Positions 10,639 through 18,298 of a stretch of DNA of 64,000 nucleotides are shown in pieces; position 1 is the stretch's first letter, and every line of letters starts with the position of its first letter. The DNA comes from Eukaryota sp. TZLM1-RC (lineage: Eukaryota > Metamonada: BaSk clade), in assembly GCA_040285825.1 (NCBI GenBank), contig JAUPSS010000001.1, positions 2,356,001 to 2,420,000 of the forward strand, read 5' to 3'. The position numbers and the translations under genes were made by a program. Below the pieces are notes generated by a model. The model was not told the origin of the DNA. It did no database searches and saw only the letters and a program-made list of their open reading frames with translations.

Positions 10639-10759
10639 ACAATGTGGAGTAACAGAAGTGTAATTTATTACGAAGAGGAATTGTATTCTCTCTTCTTAAG
10701 CTAACAGGCGGAATACTAATAACTAAACTATTAACTATAAATACTATTCAAGACTAACA
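10606..10759 (-). repeat. 5' LTR of element A (154 bp), contains the Gag start
   Basis: This is the same sequence as 3350-3503. The Gag ATG is at 10638, so the last 33 bases of the LTR (10638-10606) are coding and end exactly on a codon boundary. The right target-site copy GTCT is at 10760-10763. Confidence 0.95.
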
Positions 10760-10975
10760 GTCTGGTAAAACAATGAACTCCACTTTCTTGATAAATAGAA
10801 TTGTTTTTTGCATTTTCAAGTCTATTCCAACAATGATTTCAAAGGCACTTTTAGCTATTGGTGTAGAATATGAACGTAATGCTGTGAGTAGGTTCGGTAA
10901 TACTGACGCTTGTTTGGAGGATATTGAATTCTAGATAGATTTTACTTATTTCAATAAATATATCAGTTAAAAAAA
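10760..10975 (+). mobile_element. LINE-beta copy, part II (3' end)
   Basis: This continues the LINE-beta copy broken at 3349. Translation gives the C-terminal tail with S-G-K-T-M-N-S-T-F and a last Asp-Ala-Cys-x-x-Asp-Ile-Glu segment, then a stop near 10932 and a short 3' untranslated region with AATAAA (near 10953). The same end is found in the fragments at 11457-11690 (minus) and 13905-13972 (minus). Confidence 0.85.
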
Positions 10976-11456
10976 CTTAGAAGTTCAATGGAGTTTGCCA
11001 TGATCATTTTCCCCCTTTCTCTAGATTCCCTCTTCAATAATATTCTCAAACACACTTCAAACACCTTTTGTTCTCAATGACCTCCCTACCATCCGACGAA
11101 TGGAAGGCATTTTCTTGTTAAGTTCTTGTTGAGCACCACGTGAGAAAGAGTACAATACCATAGAGAAAGTACTTTGAATGGATTAGAATCGATGTTTAGA
11201 AGTTGAAGAAGACTACTTGGAAGATAACGATGAAGAAATAGAAGATATGGAGGATCGTTCTGTGAGGATTTCACGAGGATTCAGTGGTGCTCACTCACCT
11301 TAGTTTTTTTTGTAATTTTTATTGTGTTTCTTCAACAAGTATAGATGATTATAATAAAGACTAGTGTTAAGAATTACCAATGATTGAGGCTAACACTTGA
11401 GTAAAAACATTTTACTATTAAATAGATAAAATTTTGTTTCAGAAAACTGGAATATT
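10976..11456. other. Intergenic, no gene recognised
   Basis: This is AT-rich unique sequence between two LINE-beta fragments. A 62-codon minus-strand frame (11086-11274) resembles no family I know and is probably chance. No LTR or RNA gene was found. Confidence 0.5.
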
Positions 11457-11690
11457 TATTGAGATAAAAAACCATCTAGAACACAATATCCTCCACACAA
11501 GCGTCACTATTACTGAACCTACTCACAACATTACGTTCATATTCTAGACCAATAGCTAAAAGTGCCTTTGAAATCATTGTTGGAATAGACTTGAAAATGC
11601 AAAAAACAATTCTATTTAACCAGAAAGTGGAGTTCATTGTTTTACCAGACCTATTCAGTAACACTTTTTTAAAATACGATAAATAAAAAA
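11457..11690 (-). mobile_element. LINE-beta 3'-end fragment, 5'-truncated
   Basis: The reverse complement matches the end of the LINE-beta copy at 3330-3349 and 10760-10975, including the S-G-K-T-M-N-S-T-F coding segment and the final tail. It shows the LINE-beta sequence without element A at the GTCT site (11641-11670). It ends about 45 bases before the ACR3 start codon, so the immediate upstream region of ACR3 is LINE-derived. Confidence 0.85.
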
Positions 11691-11734
11691 TACGGTAAAT
11701 ACTTTGTCTTCCATCACATTTATTTTTGACTGCA

Positions 11735-12805
11735 ATGATTGGAATCTTTGAGAAATACTTGACCATTTGGGTGGCTCTATGTATCATCTCAGGTACCTTG
11801 ATTGGTAACTGGATTCCTGCTATTCCGAAGTTTCTTGGAGAAACACTTACAGTCTATGAGGTCAACATTCCTATAGGACTGTTGTTATTCGGAATGATCT
11901 ATCCTATGCTTCTCAAGATCGACTTCAAAAGTGTGAAAGGCATCATGGAGCACAAGAAAGCTATTCTGATCACTCTTATCACTAACTGGCTCCTTGCACC
12001 ATTCTCTATGTTCTTGTGGTCAAAGTTATTCTTCGAGTCTATCTTTTCTACGTTTCTCACCGACACAGAACAAACGGGTTACCTTGCTGGTGCCATCCTT
12101 TTAGGAGTGGCTCCGTGTACGGCAATGGTCTTTCTGTGGAGTGTTCTCACAAAAGGATGCCCTACATATACACTTATCCAAGTTGCTGTGAATGATGTTA
12201 TTTTGATTTTCGCATTTGCCCCTATTGCCACATTTTTACTTAATGTAAGTTCAATCCCTTTCCAGGTTCGCACCATTCTGGTTTCTGTTGGGTTATTTGT
12301 TGTCTTGCCTTTCTTTTGTGCTGTTGTCACCCGGATGATCTTGCTTCGTAGACCTGGTGGGGAGAAGAAAGTTGAAGCCTTCATCAAGTTTGGAGGCAAC
12401 TTTTCCATGGTAGCTTTGTTGTCCACATTGGTTTTAATTTTTGTTTTCCAAGGCGACGCAATTCTCACTAATCCTCTTCATATTTTGTTAATCGCAGTAC
12501 CTTACACGATTCATACAGTTATTATCTTTATAATTCCATTCTTTACATCAGTGTTTTTTAAGGTGCCATTCAAATACACTGGTCCTTCATCAATGATTGC
12601 TGCTTCCAACTTTTTCGAACTTGCTGTTGCTTCCGCCATGGTGATTTATGGTCCTGAGAGCCCTGCAGTGTTGGCTACTGTAGTTGGAGTACTTACAGAA
12701 GTCCCTATCATGCTTTCTCTATGCAAGTTCATCAATTGGTATAGAGTCCGTGTTGAAGGGCCTGATGAAGAAGTTAAGCCTGCCCAAGAGGAGAGGAGGA
12801 AATGA
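11735..12805 (+). CDS. ACR3: ACR3-type arsenite efflux transporter
   Basis: This 356-residue protein is a member of the bile/arsenite/riboflavin transporter superfamily and would export arsenite across the plasma or vacuolar membrane using the ion gradient. About ten hydrophobic segments span the protein. Family signatures are clear: V-N-I-P-I-G near residue 45, the G-V-A-P-C-T-A-M segment with the conserved Cys at 128, V-A-V-N-D-V near 150, and N-F-F-E-L-A-V-A with Glu295 near the C-terminus. I chose the ATG at 11735 because it gives the normal family N-terminus; the frame is open slightly further upstream without another ATG. The gene is intact and intronless. It is enclosed by LINE-beta remnants. 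It may have been gained by lateral transfer, as is known for ACR3 in other protists, but only a tree can show that. Confidence 0.93.
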   Translation: MIGIFEKYLTIWVALCIISGTLIGNWIPAIPKFLGETLTVYEVNIPIGLLLFGMIYPMLLKIDFKSVKGIMEHKKAILITLITNWLLAPFSMFLWSKLFFESIFSTFLTDTEQTGYLAGAILLGVAPCTAMVFLWSVLTKGCPTYTLIQVAVNDVILIFAFAPIATFLLNVSSIPFQVRTILVSVGLFVVLPFFCAVVTRMILLRRPGGEKKVEAFIKFGGNFSMVALLSTLVLIFVFQGDAILTNPLHILLIAVPYTIHTVIIFIIPFFTSVFFKVPFKYTGPSSMIAASNFFELAVASAMVIYGPESPAVLATVVGVLTEVPIMLSLCKFINWYRVRVEGPDEEVKPAQEERRK

Positions 12806-13904
12806 CAAACAAAGTTTAAAATAGGTGAATGGTATACCCTAGCATGTAAGGTCAATTGAGAGAGATTTTTTGCAATCTCTTTCTTGAGGTACAGAGTGTG
12901 CACTCGAACACTCAGTACCCTAGCTAAATTCAAATTGTTAGTTTTATGTTGATTGTTACTTCTAACTCCAATGGTGATTATAAATAGACCATCTTTTATT
13001 GCAAAACATGTTATAACATACATCATTATTCCTCCGTCTTTTCCTTTAGGAGGAGGAAAACGTAAACAAAGTTCAAACTATTTGTTTAGTTCTTGATTAT
13101 AATTAAAAGCTAATTTTAATGTTAATGTCACTATTCAGATCTTGATCTTGTTTCCCCCAAAATGAAGTTTTTGTAAACATCATTTGCCTTTTTGTTGTAT
13201 TCTAACTCAATTTGATTTCTGTAGCTTCGTCTGTTGTCAACTTTTACGGTTAAATCATCAAAAAACTCAGAATCACATTACTAATATTTAAGAAATGTCA
13301 AAAAGCAGTAGGTCAAAGCGAAGTTTTTGTGTAATATTTTTTATTTTTTTTTCAAATTTGAAAGTTTGATATACAAACAAGGCCAGGCCAGTAATTTAAA
13401 ATTCTAAGAGAAAATGTCAACCACATATCATTTAGTGAAAATTTCCAGTGTTGTTCAAGAAGAAATGTTATTCATCATTTCTTAAAATCATTCAGAACAT
13501 TTAGGCAATGTAATAAAAATAGTGAAACAAAAATATTATTGAAGCAATGATTTTTGCAGATTGTACGCTGTTTCAGAAAGAATATTCAAAAATCAAATTG
13601 ATTTACCCCAATCCATTGGTAAAAGCTTATATCCAGTGAGAAGTTCTGTGAATGATGAAATTTGATTACCAAACCTGGTGGAATTGATTTTTCGTTTCAA
13701 TGTCCCTACCAATATCACTGAGCAAAACTTTCCTTCTTTGAAATTCATTTCATTGATTAAATCTGATGAGTATAGTCTGCTAGATTCTCCCCTATTTCCA
13801 ACAAAATTTATAAATAACAGTTTAATCAAATTTGTCAGGTCAACCAAGAATGAATTCTCAGACATTTTTTCATTAAATACATTTACTCTGAAACGCAAAC
13901 AAAA
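12806..13904. other. Intergenic, no gene recognised
   Basis: This is AT-rich sequence downstream of ACR3. The overlapping frames near 13593-13911 on both strands have no recognisable domain, and neither strand shows a clear gene start or codon pattern. No RNA gene was found. Confidence 0.5.
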
Positions 13905-13972
13905 CAACTAAAACAAAAAACTATAACTCAATATCCTTAATACACGCATCAACATCATCAAATCTCTTCAGT
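13905..13972 (-). mobile_element. LINE-beta copy 2, 3' end (left of element C)
   Basis: On the minus strand this encodes the last residues D-D-V-D-A-C-I-K-D-I-E-L and a stop, matching the tail of LINE-beta. The rest of the copy lies at 29559-30775, on the other side of LTR element C. The duplicated target CAGT is at 13969-13972 and 29555-29558. Confidence 0.8.
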
Positions 13973-14064
13973 TGTTGCCTAAAGTCTATTGTAGTAAAGA
14001 AAAGTCAATGAGGAAAAGTTGATTTAATTTCTAATCATATTATATAAGCCTTAGGGCGCCAACA
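13973..14064 (-). repeat. 3' LTR of element C (92 bp)
   Basis: Read on the minus strand it runs TGTTGGCGCC...GGCAACA and includes a TATATAA box about 20 bases from its start. A polypurine tract lies beside it at 14065-14082 (minus). It is unusually short for an LTR. Confidence 0.92.
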
Positions 14065-14194
14065 CTGCTTCTTCCCTTTTTCAAAATAAAACAGCTTATA
14101 TGAATATGAAACAAAAACTATATACAAATAACGAAATAACTATAAATAAATACATATAATCGATATAATATAAATATTCGATATAAACTAAGAA

Positions 14195-14735
14195 TTAGCT
14201 CCTCTTCCTAATTCTATTACTGCGTCTAGGCTTCTTAGAAGGCGTAGCCTCATTGGAGGTACCTTGTTGTCGACTAGTGGTACGTTTACCTATTTTCTTG
14301 TTATCCTTACTAAATAACTTATAAGCTTCTGAGTGTCTAACCGAATGGAGTGGCTCTTCTGTTGTCTCACCGCCAAACAATTGAACAGTACAGAAACTAC
14401 CTGAATCAGAGTGGTATTCTGAGAGGATTTTCTCTATAACGTGTTTTTCGAAATCGCCTGCAGCGACTGCCTTGAGGAACTCAATGTCCTGTGGATTTTC
14501 TGCGTTATAGGTTTTGCAATCTTTCTTGGCAGCTTTTAATTCCATGCCAGTAGTAAGATTCTTCAATAATAAAGTGGATTTGGAAGGAAGGTCAACAACT
14601 AAAAATGGTCCATTCCAAGATCCATGCAATTTATTATTTTGCTTGGTTTTACGTAAGACGTAGTCACCAATATTAAATGCTAAAAAACACGAATTAGTAT
14701 TATCTACTGAAGACGGAGTATTTAATGTTTGGTGA
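14195..14735 (-). pseudogene. Element C integrase C-terminus with chromodomain-like segment (left of D)
   Basis: This is the end of element C Pol after the interruption by D. It contains the segment H-V-I-E-K-I-L-S-E-Y followed by a C-T-V-Q strand typical of a degenerate chromodomain, then a basic tail with K-K-P-R-R-S-N-R-I-R-K-R-S. It joins sequence at 22062 once D and one GTGA target copy are set aside. The first copy of the duplicated unit has W in V-Q-W, while this one has L. Confidence 0.8.
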
Positions 14736-14906
14736 TGTTGGCTTTAGTGCACGTTGGTTTTCCATAAACGAATAAAAACAGATGTTTATAGAACAGAGGT
14801 AGAAAATCAACAATAAACTAAACAATAACAAATTCAAACTAATGTTGACGTGATACATCACGTCATACTTTCCGAAATCGGCAAGAGAAGTTTAGCCTGG
14901 CTAACA
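14736..14906 (-). repeat. 3' LTR of element D (171 bp)
   Basis: On the minus strand it begins TGTTAG, which supplies the last Cys codon and the TAG stop of Pol, and ends AGCCAACA. It carries a 20-bp dyad (14846-14865) with two ACGTCA-type half sites. The polypurine tract is at 14907-14928 (minus) and encodes the basic C-terminal tail of Pol. Confidence 0.94.
14846..14865. promoter_or_regulatory. 20-bp dyad with CRE-like half sites in the D LTR
   Basis: The sequence TGACGTGAT-AC-ATCACGTCA is a perfect 9-bp inverted repeat with a 2-bp centre. It resembles paired binding sites of bZIP (ATF/CREB-like) factors. The same dyad is at 21997-22016 in the other LTR. A transcription role is inferred. 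Confidence 0.4.
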
Positions 14907-16880
14907 CTGCCTCTTCTTCCTTCTTTTTCGTTGTTTCTTGGCTGGAGGATCGGATAGTTTCACATAACGGGAATAGGCGGAAGTATTCTTAATGGATGAG
15001 ACAGGTTGTTTGGTGGTAGTCCCATCAGACCACAAAACGGTAGCTAGGTTACTAGAGATATCGAGAATAGCGTCCAGGAAGGCCTCTCCGGAATCTGCAG
15101 CGGCATAGGCATCTAGAACAGCGGGCGGCAAGGAAGAGTAACAAGGCTTAATGAGGTGTACTGAAGTTTTCAAGGAAGAGCGGGTAACCGGATTCAGAAC
15201 AAGAATGGAACTAGAGGATAGAATCTTCTGAACGGTGTAGGGCCCGACATAATGACCATGAAGTTTGTCTGGCTTCTCGCGCAGAACAAAGACACGGTCG
15301 TCTACTTGAGGACGATAAGAGGGCTCGGGCATATCGACAGTAGATTGATCAAGGGACTGGCCTACAGCTTCCCAGGAAGAGATAAGCCTCTCTGTCAATT
15401 TATGCAGGTGTTCGATGAATTCTGGTGTATCAGCAGGCAAGGAATGGGAGGCAAAGGAAGTCAATAGCTGGTTGGGCAGGAGACGAGGAGAGGAGTCAGA
15501 TCCGAAAATTAGACTATATGGAGAGGCGTTCAGAGCTTTCCTTTCTTGTGAGTTTAATACCATCTGGCAGAGGGGAACGTAATCAGACCAATTATGGTAA
15601 TCGGAGAAGTCGAGCAGCATACGTCGAATGACTTGAAGAAAGCTTCGGTGTTGGCGTTCTACCAATCCATTGGATTGATGGTAGTGGGGCAAGGACTGGG
15701 TATGTTCAACGTTCAGGAATTGGCATAGCAGACCGAATATCTTGTTGGCGAATTCGGGTCCGTTGTCAGTGTGTATACAACGTGGGGCACCGAAAACGGA
15801 GTAAACAGAGGAGATTAAGGAGTTGGCTACGGTTAAAGCCTTAAGGTCTTTCGTAGGGACTAGGATACTGAACTTGGAGAATGCATCAACAAAATGAACA
15901 ATATATCGGTAACCATAGGAGTCAACGGGCAGGGGGCCAATGGAATCGCAATGGATACTTTCAAATGGGCGGCGAACGGAATTCAAAGATCCAGTGGAGG
16001 AAATCAATGTCTTTGGAACGGGGGCAGTCTTTTGGCAAGGGATACAAGTATTGATGTGGGTTTGGAGGTCGCTTCGCATGTGGGGCCAGTAGAAGTCAGA
16101 CTGTTGGAGGGACTTCCAACATTGAGCGAAAGAAGGATGTCCGGCTTCGGTGGATCCGTGAACCAGAAGGAGGATCTCGGATCGAAGAGAGGGCGGAATC
16201 AAGATCTTATTGGATTGGGTTAGCTTTAAACCCAGTTGAGGTTCAATCCTACAATCAACAAACAGAGGATCACTATCAGGGATCTTTTGTTGTTCCTTGA
16301 ATAGCTTGTCAAGGAATGAACGTGCGGGTGAGTTTCGGACAAGGGGATTGCTGATCAAATCGGAACTTGCAGGAGATTCAGATAGGGAATGTACCAGGGA
16401 AGCAACATGGTGAGAGTCGGAATCGGTGGAGATCTCAATCATGGCGGAATCAGAGCTGAATCTACGATCACGTTCATCGTCTTCGGACATGAACTGGGAG
16501 CGGAGGAAACGGGGATGATCGAACACTTCCGGGTGAAGTTCAAATATCTCTCTGCGAGTGGGCAAGTGGAACTGGGAACTAGGAAGGTAGTAAGTGGGGA
16601 GATCGTCTGAGGAGCGGTTGATGTCTATGAAGGCCTGACGACCATCTCTACTAATGATTTCGAGAACTTTATCTCGAATAATGAAGTCGAGACGGGAGCG
16701 GTATTGAGTAGGGCTGTCAAACAGCAGGGAACGGATGTCCTCGAAGTGAGAGCAGGCCTGAGAAGTTTCTAGTATGAATTGGGGTTCATCTTCGGTTCTA
16801 AGGACTGAGTGATAGTCCAGCGGCAAATAGTGGTAGTGAATTCCTCTATCACGAGGGTCTATTCGATGGCTATGAACCAT
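14901..16880 (-). CDS. Element D Pol: end of the extra region and integrase
   Basis: This 659-codon stretch continues Pol after a frameshift near 17150 at a run of five C. Residues 1-230 or so are the last part of the extra region between RNase H and integrase. The HHCC finger follows (H-G-S-T-E-A-G-H, then C-I-P-C near 280). The DDE core has D-S-I-G-P-L near 310, H-T-D-N-G-P-E-F near 370 and G-L-V-E-R-Q-H near 405. The tail is very basic and ends K-K-R-Q-C; the Cys codon and stop lie in the 3' LTR. The initial Met is internal to the polyprotein and not a true start. Confidence 0.85.
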   Translation of the reverse strand: MVHSHRIDPRDRGIHYHYLPLDYHSVLRTEDEPQFILETSQACSHFEDIRSLLFDSPTQYRSRLDFIIRDKVLEIISRDGRQAFIDINRSSDDLPTYYLPSSQFHLPTRREIFELHPEVFDHPRFLRSQFMSEDDERDRRFSSDSAMIEISTDSDSHHVASLVHSLSESPASSDLISNPLVRNSPARSFLDKLFKEQQKIPDSDPLFVDCRIEPQLGLKLTQSNKILIPPSLRSEILLLVHGSTEAGHPSFAQCWKSLQQSDFYWPHMRSDLQTHINTCIPCQKTAPVPKTLISSTGSLNSVRRPFESIHCDSIGPLPVDSYGYRYIVHFVDAFSKFSILVPTKDLKALTVANSLISSVYSVFGAPRCIHTDNGPEFANKIFGLLCQFLNVEHTQSLPHYHQSNGLVERQHRSFLQVIRRMLLDFSDYHNWSDYVPLCQMVLNSQERKALNASPYSLIFGSDSSPRLLPNQLLTSFASHSLPADTPEFIEHLHKLTERLISSWEAVGQSLDQSTVDMPEPSYRPQVDDRVFVLREKPDKLHGHYVGPYTVQKILSSSSILVLNPVTRSSLKTSVHLIKPCYSSLPPAVLDAYAAADSGEAFLDAILDISSNLATVLWSDGTTTKQPVSSIKNTSAYSRYVKLSDPPAKKQRKRRKKRQC

Positions 16881-17092
16881 CTCCAGGCATGGAATGGCTA
16901 TGGGACAGGGAGTGACCTCGTCATCGTCGTAATGGTAGACGGAGTGGATCTCAGGCTTGATTAGGCAAAGGGGAATGAAGGAAGTGATGTCTCGAGATGA
17001 GGGTAAGGTGTAGTCAGCGTAAAAGGGGTCAGGGTGAGGTTGGTGATCGGTTAAAGCGGGACGTTTAGGGGTAGGTCTCAGGTTAGAGTATG

Positions 17093-18265
17093 TCAGAGCG
17101 GTAGGGAGTAAGCAAAAATCATATAGCTGTTCTCCAAAGGGGGTACCAGTATGAGTATCAGGAGTCCAAGGGAAATGATCACATTTAGGGCAGTTTGGAC
17201 ATTCTCTGGGGTTGCAAGGAAGGGGGTTGAATCATGAAAGCAGCGGCTACTTTGGTTGGCACGTTTCCACAGGTTGGGGAAATATAACGGCGGTGGATCC
17301 TTATTCAGATGCGATTGATTGATTAGAAGGTGGTATCGGTGGGTGAGGTGGCGGTTTCTTTCCCAGCTAAAAGGGGCCATGTGAGTAGGGAGAGGAATCA
17401 AGTGGAAGATATGCACGTGGTCAATCAGAGAACCTAGGGTTACATTGGGATGAATATAGTTGAGGACAATAAGGTGAGCGTTCAGGGGCATAACCTTGGG
17501 AAGATAGTCTATCTGGGGCATCTTGGGATGCTGGAAGTATATGCGAGAGTTCCAGTTGGCCTGTTGAATCAAATCGTTAACCTTGAAGTTTCTAGCATAT
17601 ATAGGTTCAGCATCGGGATCAATAGGAGCGGACACTGGCCGAGGATCAAAAGCAGCTTTGCCAAAGTCTTTTGGAGCGAATGTGTTGTTAAATAGGAGTG
17701 GTAAATCGGTTGAGAGGACGAAGAAGCGGGCGGAAGAGGGAGAGAGTAGCTCGTTAGGTTCAGGATTCAAATTGTATTGGATAAAGTGTTTGCTGGAGTT
17801 GAGGTAAGCAGTAACAGAATGCTCAGGACGGAGAGCAGAGGGGTGATGGGTTCTACGGGCGGTATCAAAGTCAATGTCATACCAATGAGGGGAGGAGTGC
17901 GTCAGACCGTCGAGGTTCAGGTAATTCCATAATGGAGATCTAGCCGATCCTCGATGAGTCATCATGCAGCACAGGGCGGGCGCAGGATTGTCAAAGACAC
18001 TTCTGGTCTTCTTCTCTTCTTTCTCCTTCTTCTTTGAAGCAGTTTCGACATAGTTAGCCCTAGATAAGTAGTCAGCCCAGTAGTTCTTAGTTCCTTCAAT
18101 GTGAACACAGTCGAAGGAGAAGGACTGAAGGACGGGGATCCATCGGAGAACAACTCGATTGTTGTCGGGGCAAGAGAACAAATATGCAAGGTTCTTGTGA
18201 TCGCAGAAAATGGTTAGGTGCTTAGTCAGAAGATATGACGAGAGATTGGGTTGGTTCAACGTCAT
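17093..18265 (-). CDS. Element D Pol: RNase H end and extra region
   Basis: This open stretch is in the same frame as the Gag-RT part and is separated from it only by a TAA at 18299-18301, where related elements have Trp. It starts in RNase H (F-C-D-H-K-N-L-A-Y near residue 20, W-A-D-Y-L-S-R near 65). The rest is a long region without a recognised domain that element E shares, with conserved H-P-S-A-L-R, N-W-N ... Y-F-x-H-P-K and a segment I-F-H-L-I-P-L-P-T-H-M. It ends by frameshift near 17150. Confidence 0.8.
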   Translation of the reverse strand: MTLNQPNLSSYLLTKHLTIFCDHKNLAYLFSCPDNNRVVLRWIPVLQSFSFDCVHIEGTKNYWADYLSRANYVETASKKKEKEEKKTRSVFDNPAPALCCMMTHRGSARSPLWNYLNLDGLTHSSPHWYDIDFDTARRTHHPSALRPEHSVTAYLNSSKHFIQYNLNPEPNELLSPSSARFFVLSTDLPLLFNNTFAPKDFGKAAFDPRPVSAPIDPDAEPIYARNFKVNDLIQQANWNSRIYFQHPKMPQIDYLPKVMPLNAHLIVLNYIHPNVTLGSLIDHVHIFHLIPLPTHMAPFSWERNRHLTHRYHLLINQSHLNKDPPPLYFPNLWKRANQSSRCFHDSTPFLATPENVQTALNVIISLGLLILILVPPLENSYMIFAYSLPL

Positions 18266-18298
18266 AACTATAGCGAAAAGCTCTTTCTGAAGGGTGGA

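Larger units (their letters stand above)
3350..10759 (-). mobile_element. LTR element A (Ty3/gypsy type), complete, 7.41 kb
   Basis: This is a complete Ty3/gypsy-order element (Gag, protease, reverse transcriptase, RNase H, integrase) on the minus strand. The 154-bp LTRs at 3350-3503 and 10606-10759 look identical base for base, which implies a recent insertion. It is flanked by a 4-bp duplication GTCT (3346-3349 and 10760-10763) and splits a LINE-beta copy. The related LINE-beta fragment at 11641-11670 (minus) shows the same target uninterrupted. A polypurine tract, read on the minus strand, sits at 3504-3521 next to the 3' LTR. The coding region is open except for two 1-base losses between RNase H and integrase. 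Confidence 0.93.

Noticed and set aside
11476-11787. A 103-codon minus-strand gene upstream of ACR3
   Set aside because: Its C-terminal 60 codons are the LINE-beta tail; the rest is antisense to the ACR3 leader.
12079-13026. Minus-strand frames of 126-129 codons over and after ACR3
   Set aside because: They are shadows of the ACR3 coding strand or low-complexity intergenic sequence with no domain.
17093-18265. An envelope gene between RNase H and integrase of element D
   Set aside because: The region is in frame within Pol, lies before integrase, and shows no signal peptide or convincing membrane anchors.
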